From UBA1402 sp964575345 (GTDB taxonomy: Bacteria; Bacteroidota; Bacteroidia; Bacteroidales; UBA1402): a DNA stretch of 15,067 bases. Below, piece by piece: positions 7,291 through 15,067 of this stretch. The notes below the pieces were generated by a model. That model saw nothing but the letters and a program-made list of their open reading frames with translations, was not told where the DNA came from and made no database searches. The translations under genes were made by a program, and so were the position numbers. The DNA lies in NCBI GenBank assembly GCA_964575345.1, contig CAZNQD010000050.1, forward strand, positions 1-15,067. Direction: 5' to 3'. Each line of letters opens with the position of its first letter. Position 1 is the first letter of the stretch.

Positions 7291-9570
7291 TTAATTAGTT
7301 AGTTCCTTTTTCCCTTTTTTATTTAAGAATTTAGGTTTCCAGAGCATACAGATAGCCGGTATCAAAATCAAAGCGCTGATCAGGCAAAGCAGCAATGAAA
7401 GAATAATCAGTAAGCCAAAGGAACGCACCAGCGGAAAAGCCGAGAAAAACAATACGGCAAATCCCAGCATCACAGCAAACGCATTAATCACTATGCCTCT
7501 GCCTATGGTCTTTAGGGTCACTCTAATGGCTGCAGGATAATTCTTGCCTCTGTTAAGTTCCCATTGTATACGCCAAAATACTTGTATGGTAAAATCTACA
7601 CCCAAACCGATAGAGATGGACGAGAGCAGGGCTGTCACTATGGTAAGCTCCATACCCATCCAGCCCATCAGCCCAAAAATACTTAAGACGGCAAAAGCTA
7701 AAGGAATACTACCTATCAGGCCGGCCACGGGACTTTTAAAAATCAGCGTCATTAAGAGTATAATAGCCACCAGGGCAAACAAAAGAGAATTGTTTTGTCC
7801 TTTCATAATGGATTCGTTCAATTCTTTTTCCACCAGGCTGTAGCCTCCTGTCAGGGGTGTAAACGCACTGCTCTTGTTGAGCTCATCTATTGTATGTAAA
7901 ACCGCTTCAATTTCTTCGATAGAGGTCGCCTGGTATTGAACGGTAAGCAAACTGTGTTCAAAATCGAAATCGACAAACTGTTCCAGATCTTCGGGATCAC
8001 CGCTAAGGCTGTACAACTCCAGGTATTGGGCCACTGCCTCCCGGCTCGATGGAATTTGGTTGTAGCCCGGCTCAGAGGGGTCGTTCAGTGCCATACTTAT
8101 TTTTTTGACGATAGTGGCGAGCGAAGCAACACTGCCCACTTGGGGCATTTTTTTGAGTTCCGACTCGTAGCGTTCCAGTTCCCTGAGCAAGGCGGGTTCT
8201 TTGGCATCGGCCTCAAACATAAGCGAAATGGTTTTACTGCCCCCCATATGTTTGTCAACAGCCGCGATGGCCTTGTTAAATCCGTGTTTTTCGGGCAGAA
8301 TATTATTGGTATCAGGGCTAAGTTTAAAAAACAGCAAACCGGTAACGACTAATACAAAGAACACCGTAAAACCAAGAAGGACTCTTTTGGGGCGACGAAT
8401 CACCACAACTGCTGCCCGGTATAAAAAAGCAGAAATAGGGCCGTTGGGTTTACTGCTTAAATCCTGATGCGGTTTGCCCTTTTTCATCAACGACAACACT
8501 GCCGGGACGAACAACAAACTGGCTGCCAAAGCAAAGGCAATTCCCAAGCCTGTAACCACGCCCATTTGCCGGGCGGGAATCATTAAATGTGTCGTCAAAC
8601 CCAAAATTCCCACTATGGTCGTCAATCCGCAAAAAAGCACCGGCTTAAACAGATACGAAAAAGATTTTCGCACTATCTGAGGCATGCTCAGGTTTTGATT
8701 GTTTGCATTTAAATCCTGATACCGGGCAATAAAATACACGCCGTAATTGTTGGCGATGGCCAGCATCATAATGGGAATAAGTACGCCTATTATACTCAGC
8801 TCCCAACCAAACAACGGAATCAGCGCCATACTCACCACGATGGAAAAAACCACCACCGAAATCGGCAAAAAGACCCCTCTGGCCTCTCGAAAAGACAGCC
8901 ACAAAAACACAAACATCACCAGCAAACCCAGAGGAAGTAAAATCATAATGTCCCGCCCGATCTTGTTACTGGCTTCTTCGCGCAAAACAGGCTGCCCGCT
9001 GATCATGAGTTTGTCGTTGCCCGGGTATTTTTCGATGGTTTGTTTAATAATCTTGAGTAATTCAGCATCTTCGAGTGATTTATCGGAACTCAGCATAATC
9101 AGGCTGTAACGAAAATCAGACGAAACAACCAATTCATAAGCCAGGTCATTGCTTTTGATTCTCTCCCTTAGAGCGTCCATTTCAACGGGACTTTGAGGAA
9201 TAGCACTTATCAGCGGATCTACCACCATCATGCCCTCTTCTGAGCGAATATCTTTCACGCCGAACAAAGAAAACACCCTCTTAAAAGCAGGCTGCATGGA
9301 AAAAGCCCGGTGAAGTTTTTCAATGCGTTCCAGACTCCCTGGATTCAAAATATCGTCGCTTTCCATTACTATCAGTATCGGCTCTTCTGCGCCAAAGATT
9401 TCCTCTATCTGCCGGTTGTTTTGTTTGGATTGCATAGAGGCCGGCAAATACGATTCCAGGTCGGGATTGATTGTTGTCCTGGTCAGGGGCCAAACACATA
9501 AAGCCACGATCGCAATACCCGCCAAAATAATGAACCAGCGGTAGCGTAATACAAAATGTTTTGATTTCAT
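7291..9570 (-). CDS. RND superfamily transporter, MMPL type (predicted lipid/hydrophobic-compound exporter)
   Basis: The protein is 759 residues, built from two similar halves. Each half has one membrane helix, a large periplasmic domain (about residues 35-205 and 420-590) and five further helices. It starts MKSKHFVLRYRWFIILAGIA and reads NPDLESYLPAS shortly after helix 1, as is usual for MMPL/patched-like exporters. The second half keeps the proton-relay Asp of RND pumps in GLGVDFTIQVF (Asp659). The matching place in the first half is ANNYGVYFIARY, with Asn275 instead. That asymmetry is, as I recall, usual in the COG1033 branch. The protein sits in the inner membrane and probably uses the proton gradient to extract or move a lipid-like substrate. 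It lies 17 bp after the beta-barrel gene and is followed by the LolA-like carrier, so the three are probably one operon and one pathway. Start ATG at 9568-9570. Confidence 0.93.
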   Translation of the reverse strand: MKSKHFVLRYRWFIILAGIAIVALCVWPLTRTTINPDLESYLPASMQSKQNNRQIEEIFGAEEPILIVMESDDILNPGSLERIEKLHRAFSMQPAFKRVFSLFGVKDIRSEEGMMVVDPLISAIPQSPVEMDALRERIKSNDLAYELVVSSDFRYSLIMLSSDKSLEDAELLKIIKQTIEKYPGNDKLMISGQPVLREEASNKIGRDIMILLPLGLLVMFVFLWLSFREARGVFLPISVVVFSIVVSMALIPLFGWELSIIGVLIPIMMLAIANNYGVYFIARYQDLNANNQNLSMPQIVRKSFSYLFKPVLFCGLTTIVGILGLTTHLMIPARQMGVVTGLGIAFALAASLLFVPAVLSLMKKGKPHQDLSSKPNGPISAFLYRAAVVVIRRPKRVLLGFTVFFVLVVTGLLFFKLSPDTNNILPEKHGFNKAIAAVDKHMGGSKTISLMFEADAKEPALLRELERYESELKKMPQVGSVASLATIVKKISMALNDPSEPGYNQIPSSREAVAQYLELYSLSGDPEDLEQFVDFDFEHSLLTVQYQATSIEEIEAVLHTIDELNKSSAFTPLTGGYSLVEKELNESIMKGQNNSLLFALVAIILLMTLIFKSPVAGLIGSIPLAFAVLSIFGLMGWMGMELTIVTALLSSISIGLGVDFTIQVFWRIQWELNRGKNYPAAIRVTLKTIGRGIVINAFAVMLGFAVLFFSAFPLVRSFGLLIILSLLLCLISALILIPAICMLWKPKFLNKKGKKELTN

Positions 9571-9587
9571 CTTTATTTATTCATTCA

Positions 9588-10928
9588 TCAAAAACTCACT
9601 TTCAATTCCATAAAGGCCCCGTTCAAAACAGGGCCGGCATAACTGAACATCGATTTTTCGGGGCCTTGCATATAAGAATAACCGGCACTGAGTCTGAGCG
9701 CATCGCTGATGTTCCAGGCCAGCTTGGGCCTGAGCAGGACTTCTTCGGTAGAAAAATCATAAAAAGCCGTCAGTTCGGCATTCAGCGCATTATAGGCGAA
9801 ATCGCCCGACAAGCTCAGCGCAAGTGCATGGCTCGTTTCGAATTGTTGCTTAAAAATCTTGCGATTTATCGAATAAGACTCGTAGCTGATCAACTCATTG
9901 GCATATTGAGCCAGAGCAAGCGGATCCATGGGGTTTGTCAAAACAGGCTCGATCAAATCGGTGAAATCGAGGGTATATTTCCCCACATATTGCAAAAGGG
10001 CGGTTAGGGGGCCAAAAGTATGCTCCAGTCCCAGCACATAGCTCAGGTCGCTGTTGGGAATGTACATTTTTGCTTCCTCATTTTCGGTCAGATTATAGGC
10101 TCCCTCTCCGCGGATTATCCAGGAAGACAAAGGCAGGGCAAAATCCAGCCCTAAGGTGCTTTTGCGATAAAAGGCCGGCTGATAGCCGATCTGCGGGCTG
10201 CCCGAACTCAGATCCACACTGTTCAGGTCGATACCGTAAAAAGGATCGTAGCCCCGAAACCAGGACAGCGAAAAGCCAATTCCGGGCAATTCAACATTAA
10301 AGCGGGTGGCCAGGCTGCTGTTGCTTATTTTTTGCGTGGGCAGTACCGGATCAACAAAAGAAGCACCCATGTTGAATAAATCGTAGCGGTACACCGATGC
10401 CCGGTACACTGGAATAGCGATTATTTCCCATTCCATCGCCGGGTTGAATCGTACTTTGGTTCTCAACATAAGATTGGGCATCTTTTGATCGTCCGGATTG
10501 GCAGACAAGAAAAAATAGTGATTGGGATTGATGTTATTGGTAGGATTGAATCCATCGGTTCGCCCCCAGTTTACAATTTGCTCTCCCAGCAAAAAATCGA
10601 TGGTTTTGGTACTGATGCCGGCGTAAGCCTCTTTGATTTCAAATTCCGAAAACGAGTCGCCAAAACGGTTACCACTGCGAAAACGCAGATCGGTATTCAT
10701 TTTTAAAACTTTGGATTTGTAACTGAGTTGCAAGGCCGTTTCGCCAAACAAAGTACTGAAATCGTAGTTTTCGCCTGCCCCGTATGCCGAACCGCGAACA
10801 TAACCACCCCATTGAACGGCTTTTTCGCTTTTTTCATCGGGTGATTTACCCGCCGTTTCAAACAAACCCTGAGCATACAGAAAGCCGACTGCAGCAACAA
10901 ACAGAATGAAAAAAATAAGACGTTTCAT
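9588..10928 (-). CDS. Outer-membrane beta-barrel protein (DUF1302-like) of the MMPL operon
   Basis: The protein is 446 residues. It has a signal peptide (MKRLIFFILFVAAVGFLYA, cleavage after residue 19) and then a succession of amphipathic strands such as TALQLSYKSKVLKMNTDLRF and ALRLSAGYSYMQ. It ends in ELKVSF, where the terminal Phe is the usual barrel-assembly signal. The phrase GEQIVNWGRTDGFNPTNNI resembles the conserved part of DUF1302-type barrels, which in proteobacteria are found near an RND pump and a LolA-like (DUF1329) protein. Here the same three functions are adjacent, which supports a role as the outer-membrane exit or acceptor of the pathway. It is the first gene of the operon after the AraC regulator, with a 163-bp leader region. 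The barrel call is strong; the exact family name is less certain. Confidence 0.82.
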   Translation of the reverse strand: MKRLIFFILFVAAVGFLYAQGLFETAGKSPDEKSEKAVQWGGYVRGSAYGAGENYDFSTLFGETALQLSYKSKVLKMNTDLRFRSGNRFGDSFSEFEIKEAYAGISTKTIDFLLGEQIVNWGRTDGFNPTNNINPNHYFFLSANPDDQKMPNLMLRTKVRFNPAMEWEIIAIPVYRASVYRYDLFNMGASFVDPVLPTQKISNSSLATRFNVELPGIGFSLSWFRGYDPFYGIDLNSVDLSSGSPQIGYQPAFYRKSTLGLDFALPLSSWIIRGEGAYNLTENEEAKMYIPNSDLSYVLGLEHTFGPLTALLQYVGKYTLDFTDLIEPVLTNPMDPLALAQYANELISYESYSINRKIFKQQFETSHALALSLSGDFAYNALNAELTAFYDFSTEEVLLRPKLAWNISDALRLSAGYSYMQGPEKSMFSYAGPVLNGAFMELKVSF

Positions 10929-10951
10929 TTAAGCGCATTTAAATATGGCGC

Positions 10952-10960
10952 CAAATTATA
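10952..10960 (-). promoter_or_regulatory. Possible -7 region for the barrel-MMPL-carrier operon
   Basis: On the minus strand this reads TATAATTTG, a near match to the Bacteroidota -7 box with a three-base rather than two-base centre. It lies 23 bp upstream of the barrel start codon. No clear -33 element is seen. The rest of 10929-11091 is AT-rich and has one 12-bp palindrome ATTTTTAAAAAT (11018-11029) but no GC-rich terminator stem. Confidence 0.3.
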
Positions 10961-11091
10961 CTTTGCCGGATTGCCTTCGGTCTTATTTTTAAAAGTCGGA
11001 GAACATGTTAAGGTACGATTTTTAAAAATTGGACAAAGCACACAGGGAAGCCCGAAGGATAAGGAGAAACTCTGCCCGGGAAGCAGCCTTT

Positions 11092-12210
11092 TTAAACCGG
11101 GGATGAGCCCGATCCTGATAATTCTTTTTTCTGCAAAACGGTCTGTTGGTAATTTTTGGGAGTTTGGCCGGTTATGCTTTTAAAAACCGAGAAAAAAGTA
11201 GATTTGCTGTTGAATCCGCACTCGTAACCGATGGCTTCTATCGAATAGGGATTGCCTGGTTTATCGAGTTGTTTTTTAACGGCTGACACCCGGTATTCGT
11301 TGACAAACAGAAAAAAGTTTTTGCCGAGATGTTTGTTCAAGACTTCCGTGAGATGATGCCGTGGTATTTTTAAGCTTTCGGACAAGAGGCTCATGCTGAA
11401 TTCCGGGTTTAAAAAGGGCTTTTCTTTTTGAATATAATTCAACAGCTTCTGACTTATCTTTTCCATCTGATCGGCACTCAAAAAAGAATTTTGGTTCTTG
11501 TCGGGAACGTCCGGTTCTTCTTTTGTTTTAACAGAAAAAATATCGTGCTGTTTCAGCCCGTAAAAACTGAATATGTAAATAAAAAACAAGAGGGCAGAAT
11601 AATTGAAAAGCGTCAGAGATTCAGCCGTAAATACGATAACATTAAACAAACCCCACAACAGTACTACCAGGCAATAAATACCATAAAAAACAACCACAAA
11701 CATGATCCATCCGATTTTTTTAATGCGGTCGATGGTCGAAAATTCGTTTATAAGCCTTTTACGGTGACGCGATAAAATGATACCGGTGAATCCCAGATAT
11801 ACTATCCAGGAAACCAGTCCAAAAACACCAAACAATATCCTGTACCACAGTGTATTATCCGGTCTGAAAAATCCCTCAAACGACAGGGGCTCCTGCAGAC
11901 TCCACGAAAATATTTTAAAAATAAGAAAGGGCAATAAATGCAGCAGCTGAGGCCATCTGAAACGAAATGAGGGTTTTACCAGAGAACGGGTATAGAGGTA
12001 CAAAGCCGGATTGAACAACAAAAAGGTATTGGACAAAAACACAAAATTGGTATAGACATACGACTCTATCCCGACTGTCAGGAATTCCATACTCAGTAAA
12101 AAAAGCCAGGCTGAGAGCAGGTAATTGGCGGGGCTTTTTTCGTCTTTGCTTATGGTAAGAATCCCGGCAAAAAGGGCCTGGGCAAAACCTATCCAAATGA
12201 TGACCTCCAT
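11092..12210 (-). CDS. Membrane-bound AraC-family transcriptional regulator with seven N-terminal transmembrane helices
   Basis: I place the start at the ATG 12208-12210 (MEVIIWIGFAQALF). The frame is open a further 16 codons upstream, but only from a TTG with a charged, unlikely leader. The product is 372 residues. Seven hydrophobic helices fill about residues 1-230, among them TIS-flanked helix 1, WLFLLSMEFLTVGI, LLHLLPFLIFKIFSW and GWIMFVVVFYGIYCL. A short linker leads to an AraC HTH pair (about 270-360): LSESLKIPRHHLTEVLNKHL, FVNEYRVSAVKKQL and AIGYECGFNSKSTFFSVFK, ending TGQTPKNYQ. Such 7TM-AraC proteins are common in Bacteroidota. They probably sense a membrane-borne or periplasmic signal and act on nearby DNA while tethered. 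It precedes the barrel-MMPL-carrier operon on the same strand and is a natural candidate for its regulator. Confidence 0.93.
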   Translation of the reverse strand: MEVIIWIGFAQALFAGILTISKDEKSPANYLLSAWLFLLSMEFLTVGIESYVYTNFVFLSNTFLLFNPALYLYTRSLVKPSFRFRWPQLLHLLPFLIFKIFSWSLQEPLSFEGFFRPDNTLWYRILFGVFGLVSWIVYLGFTGIILSRHRKRLINEFSTIDRIKKIGWIMFVVVFYGIYCLVVLLWGLFNVIVFTAESLTLFNYSALLFFIYIFSFYGLKQHDIFSVKTKEEPDVPDKNQNSFLSADQMEKISQKLLNYIQKEKPFLNPEFSMSLLSESLKIPRHHLTEVLNKHLGKNFFLFVNEYRVSAVKKQLDKPGNPYSIEAIGYECGFNSKSTFFSVFKSITGQTPKNYQQTVLQKKELSGSGSSPV

Positions 12211-12271
12211 ACTCGTAATTTTCAGTAAAGATATAGAATTTAATCTTGGCCGGCACAAGAAAAAAGCCTAC

Positions 12272-12293
12272 TTTTGAAACATCTTTTTCAAAA
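12272..12293. promoter_or_regulatory. 8-bp inverted repeat, candidate operator between the AraC and GH63 genes
   Basis: TTTTGAAA at 12272-12279 and TTTCAAAA at 12286-12293 form a perfect inverted repeat with a 6-bp spacer (CATCTT). It lies 61 bp upstream of the AraC-type gene and 83 bp upstream of the divergent hydrolase. Its left arm also provides TTTTG, a -33-like element for the plus strand, so a bound protein could block or assist that promoter. AraC proteins more often bind direct repeats, so ownership is unclear. Confidence 0.35.
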
Positions 12294-12296
12294 TCT

Positions 12297-12304
12297 TAGC
12301 TTTT
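12297..12304 (+). promoter_or_regulatory. Possible -7 box for the GH63-like hydrolase
   Basis: TAGCTTTT matches TAnnTTTG at all but the last base. It follows a TTTTG at 12272-12276 by 20 bp, which is correct -33 to -7 spacing for Bacteroidota. The leader to the ATG at 12377 would be about 65 bases. Confidence 0.3.
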
Positions 12305-12376
12305 AAGGATTATATTACCAATGTACCCGTATTGTTTACAACAACTTGACTTACAAAGCATTATTTACCAAGTATT

Positions 12377-13756
12377 ATGAAAAATTATTTTCTTGTAGTC
12401 TTGCTCTTCATTACAGTGTTAGGCCTGCAGGCACAACTTCCTGTACGGAATGCCGAAAATATCGGTAAATACAAAGAAATCTGCCGAACCTACATTTACA
12501 AAGAAATGAAAGGCATGTACCGCGAAGCCGGCGGATCCCTGCCGTATCCCTTTTTGGCACCCGGCAGCAACCAATACCTGGATATGCTTTGGGATTGGGA
12601 TTCCTGGCTGAGTAACGTGGCTCTGAGACAAATTCTGCTGGAAAAGGGCAGGGAGAAAGACCGCAAAGAAGCTCTTAAATACGAACAAGGCTGCGTGCTG
12701 AATGCCCTGAGTTACGGTGGCATGGACGGTTGGATTCCCATCTGGATAGAACGCGATGCCCCTTCGAGAGAAGAGATGCTGAGCACACGCAACCCCTGGA
12801 AAAGCAATATGCACAAACCCTGCCTGGCCCAACACGCTGCTTTCATTGTACAAAACAGCAACGGCGATGCCGAATGGCTGCGCGAATCGTTTTATTACCT
12901 CCAGGCCTTTGTCAATAAATACCTCAATTTTCACAGGCATCAGCCCACCGGCCTGATGTATTGGGAAACCGACGAAGCCATTGGGGTGGACAACGATCCC
13001 TCCACTTTTTACCGCCCCGACGCAAGTTCCGGCTCTATCTTTCTGAACTGCCTGATGTACAAGGAGCTGCTGGCCATGGATTACCTGGCTCAATGCCTGA
13101 ACTTAAAAGAAATCGCGGCTTTTTACAACAAAGAAGCCCAAGATTTACTCGAAAACATCCGGGAACATTGCTGGGATCCCCGTGACGGATTTTACTACAG
13201 CGTCGATTTGAATCTGCGTCCCGTTGAAAAACCCGACATCGATTCTATGGAGGCCGGTAAACTCTACCTGCATACCGGGCAGCCTCGTTCTTATCATTGC
13301 CTGATCCAGCGCTTCAGCGTCTGGAGCGGGTTTATGGCTCTGTGGTCCGGGACGGCAAGCAAGGAACAGGCAGCCCTCATGGTGGAACGGCATTTTCACG
13401 ATAGCACTTCGTTCAACTCAGCCTCCGGCATCCGCAGTCTGTCGCCTCTGGAAAAGATGTACGACACCAGGGGCAGCGGCAACCCCTCTTCCTGGCAGGG
13501 GCCGGTATGGATCAATGTCAATTACCTGGTTTTCAGTGGGCTTATCAACTACGGCTACAAGGACGAAGCCAGGGAGCTGGCCGAAAAAACCATCCTGTTG
13601 CTGGGCAGGGACATCGAACGCTTTGGAGCCATGCACGAATATTATCTGCCCGAAAACGGAGAACCTGTCCTGAACCGGGGCTTTCAAAACTGGAATTTTC
13701 TGGTTTTGAATATGGCTGCCTGGCTCGATGGAAAGGACGTTATTAGGGAGTTTTAA
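12377..13756 (+). CDS. Secreted GH63/trehalase-like glycoside hydrolase ((alpha/alpha)6 barrel)
   Basis: The protein is 459 residues. It has a signal peptide (MKNYFLVVLLFITVLGLQA, cleavage after residue 19), so it acts in the periplasm or beyond. Clan GH-G/GH63-like landmarks are present: WDWDSWLSNVALRQ near residue 75, the acidic stretch ETDEAIGVDNDPS with candidate catalytic Asp205 or Asp207, GPVWINVNYLVFSGL near residue 375, and AMHEYYLPENGEP with candidate base Glu421 just before GFQNWNF. The length and the spacing of the two acids are close to the short single-domain GH63 enzymes such as mannosylglycerate hydrolases, rather than the long processing glucosidases. Substrate therefore could be a small alpha-glucoside or alpha-mannoside, or a glycan end. 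It stands alone, divergent from the AraC gene and convergent with a methyltransferase, with no SusC/SusD pair nearby. The fold call is strong; the substrate is not known. Confidence 0.88.
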   Translation: MKNYFLVVLLFITVLGLQAQLPVRNAENIGKYKEICRTYIYKEMKGMYREAGGSLPYPFLAPGSNQYLDMLWDWDSWLSNVALRQILLEKGREKDRKEALKYEQGCVLNALSYGGMDGWIPIWIERDAPSREEMLSTRNPWKSNMHKPCLAQHAAFIVQNSNGDAEWLRESFYYLQAFVNKYLNFHRHQPTGLMYWETDEAIGVDNDPSTFYRPDASSGSIFLNCLMYKELLAMDYLAQCLNLKEIAAFYNKEAQDLLENIREHCWDPRDGFYYSVDLNLRPVEKPDIDSMEAGKLYLHTGQPRSYHCLIQRFSVWSGFMALWSGTASKEQAALMVERHFHDSTSFNSASGIRSLSPLEKMYDTRGSGNPSSWQGPVWINVNYLVFSGLINYGYKDEARELAEKTILLLGRDIERFGAMHEYYLPENGEPVLNRGFQNWNFLVLNMAAWLDGKDVIREF

Positions 13757-13758
13757 GT

Positions 13759-14535
13759 CTATGCGGTTTTTTGGGCAATGAAAAACACATAGCCGTAATA
13801 CTCTTTGTATTTGTCGTACAACTCGGCTTCACGACGCATGTTTTTTACCAGTGATTCGGCTATCTCGTTGCTTGGATAGTTGCTCAGGAACAAAGGCTGT
13901 GTTTTCTTTTGCGGGGCAAAGAAATGTTCGGTCCAACAATTTTCCGGCAAAACAAAACAAGCCTTCACCGTATAGCCCGCTTTTTGCAATTGAGCCATTT
14001 TAACGGGAATGGTATCGATTTCGGGATAGGCATCTACCCAAAAGTCATGGATTTCGGCCGGACGTTCCCCGCTAAACCAGCAAGCTTCGGTCAGGGCAAG
14101 ATAGCCTCCTGCTTTCAAAAAAGTCTTCCACAGCTTGATGCCATTTTCAAAACCTACATTGTAGATAGCTCCTTCTGACCAAATTAAATCGAGTGATGCC
14201 GGTTCAAAGGGAGGTTTTACCATATCGCCCACCAAGCCCTGCACCCGCTTCTCCAGGCCCAGGCACCGGGCATTTTCATTGAAAATATCTATGAATTTTG
14301 GAAAGAGGTCTACACCGGTAATCTTGCCCGGTGTATGTTGAGCCAGGGTCATGGTCTGGCCTCCGCTGCCACAACCCAAATCGGCAATAAGGGAATCTTG
14401 GTCAAGCCCTTTTACAAAATCCAAAGCCTTAACGGTAGCTTCGGGGCTACCGGGTCCCTGCCTTTGAAGCATGGAAAAATAGTCGCAGATTAAATCAAAA
14501 TCGAAATCGTAGATGGATGTATTTTCGTTATTCAT
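13759..14535 (-). CDS. Class I SAM-dependent methyltransferase (YjhP-like small-molecule type)
   Basis: The protein is 258 residues, with ATG at 14533-14535 and no signal peptide, so it is cytoplasmic. The Rossmann motif I is IADLGCGSGGQ (residues 50-60), the acidic end of strand 2 is Asp76 in GVDLFPKFID, and motif GDMVKPPF (about 103-110) precedes strand 4 LDLIWSEGAIYNVGF. This order and the phrase SEGAIYNVGFENG are typical of small-molecule or quinone-type methyltransferases of the YjhP kind. The C-terminal part (about 150-258) is probably the substrate cap. No partner gene shows what it methylates. It ends only 2 bp from the convergent hydrolase stop codon, with no terminator between them. 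Confidence 0.9.
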   Translation of the reverse strand: MNNENTSIYDFDFDLICDYFSMLQRQGPGSPEATVKALDFVKGLDQDSLIADLGCGSGGQTMTLAQHTPGKITGVDLFPKFIDIFNENARCLGLEKRVQGLVGDMVKPPFEPASLDLIWSEGAIYNVGFENGIKLWKTFLKAGGYLALTEACWFSGERPAEIHDFWVDAYPEIDTIPVKMAQLQKAGYTVKACFVLPENCWTEHFFAPQKKTQPLFLSNYPSNEIAESLVKNMRREAELYDKYKEYYGYVFFIAQKTA

Positions 14536-14903
14536 GATCGTAAAAATAATGTTGATGATGGAATAAATCCTATTTCACAGCCTTTACTGCCTGAGCAAAG
14601 ATTTAATATATAAACCGGCTGAAAAATACGACATACTTCCGGCAAAATTTCTGCCGGTAAAACGGAGGGATAAACAAGGTAAACGCCTTGTATATTTAGC
14701 TCACCAAATCCATTTTAAGAATAAACATCCAGTGGTTTTAGGGCAGCAAATATAGCCTGGTTTTTTAATTCAAACAAGACGGCTAAAGAAAATCCACACC
14801 GGAACTTGTAGATACAGTATAAAACCGATACTTTCGCCAAGGGAAAAGCCTTTTTGCAGAGATATTGTTACTAACCCTGGTGCTCATATTTAATGTTTGT
14901 TTG
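14536..14903. other. 368-bp AT-rich intergenic region with two short hairpins
   Basis: This region lies between the divergent methyltransferase and MFS genes and has no plausible coding frame. Two perfect small inverted repeats are near its middle: CCGGCA (14639-14644) with TGCCGG (14652-14657), and ACAAGG (14674-14679) with CCTTGT (14686-14691). Neither is followed by a T-run. No tRNA cloverleaf, known riboswitch core or perfect TAnnTTTG box was recognised, although it must hold promoters for both flanking genes. Confidence 0.6.
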
Positions 14904-15067
14904 ATGAAAAACAAAAAAATTTGGGGATTTCAAAGAAACGTCTTTTTTACAGGATTGACCAGCTTTTTCACTGATACATCCACCAAAATGTTATATAGTG
15001 TAATGCCTCTTTTCTTATTGTCGATTGGAGCTTCAAAGACTTCAATTTCGTTAATTGAAGGCATTGC
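14904..15067 (+). CDS. Major facilitator superfamily transporter, N-terminal fragment (runs off the window)
   Basis: The ATG at 14904 opens a frame that continues past the right edge; 54 codons are visible. The protein begins MKNKKIWGFQRNVFFTGLTS and goes on with FFTDTSTKMLYSVMPLFLLS and IGASKTSISLIEGIA. The pattern GL-S-FFTD-S-MLY-PLFL followed by SLIEGIA is characteristic of the first helix and start of the second in a group of MFS transporters. Substrate cannot be judged from this piece. Its upstream DNA is the 368-bp spacer shared with the methyltransferase. Confidence 0.85.
   Translation, partial: MKNKKIWGFQRNVFFTGLTSFFTDTSTKMLYSVMPLFLLSIGASKTSISLIEGI

Noticed and set aside
11018..11029. 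ATTTTTAAAAAT as a terminator for the AraC gene
   Set aside because: The palindrome is pure A/T with no GC stem, so it is unlikely to end transcription by itself.
12211..12258. 16-codon upstream extension of the AraC regulator
   Set aside because: It begins with TTG and would put charged residues before the first membrane helix; the ATG at 12210 is better placed.
12419..13093. Long open frame (224 codons) on the minus strand inside the GH63 gene
   Set aside because: It is fully antisense to a gene with clear family motifs and shows no recognisable domain; it is a codon-bias shadow.
14891..14899. TAATGTTTG as the -7 box of the MFS gene
   Set aside because: The spacing is one base too long, it is almost on top of the start codon, and no -33 element was seen.

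Overview
The window looks like a chromosomal segment of a Bacteroidota bacterium. The evidence is a hybrid two-component regulator with a many-bladed Reg_prop sensor, promoter-like TAnnTTTG boxes with no obvious Shine-Dalgarno sites, secreted proteins whose signal peptides end in A-Q, and a 7TM-AraC regulator. The exact order cannot be fixed from sequence alone. No tRNA, rRNA, CRISPR array, insertion sequence or phage gene is visible.

Left block (1-6375). A large hybrid two-component sensor (minus strand) runs off the left edge and is interrupted by a 100-N assembly gap. It faces away from a two-gene plus-strand operon that encodes a secreted S9 (DPP-IV-like) serine peptidase and, 10 bp later, a lipoprotein zinc metallopeptidase. 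The 195-bp intergenic region holds promoter-like boxes on both strands and a spaced inverted repeat. The layout suggests that the sensor controls surface or periplasmic proteolysis, but this is inferred from position only.

Middle block (6376-12258). A 90-bp intergenic stretch with a hairpin separates the metallopeptidase from a minus-strand series. In transcription order this series is a 7TM-AraC regulator, an outer-membrane beta-barrel protein, an RND/MMPL transporter and a LolA-like periplasmic carrier. The last three together resemble a machine that moves a lipid or other hydrophobic molecule from inner membrane to outer membrane; the cargo is unknown. A (TAAC)n microsatellite of nearly nine units lies between the transporter stop codon and the carrier start codon.

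Right block (12259-15067). A secreted GH63/trehalase-like (alpha/alpha)6 glycoside hydrolase (plus) ends 2 bp from the end of a convergent class I SAM methyltransferase (minus). A 368-bp AT-rich spacer with two short hairpins follows. The window closes with the first 54 codons of a major facilitator superfamily transporter (plus).
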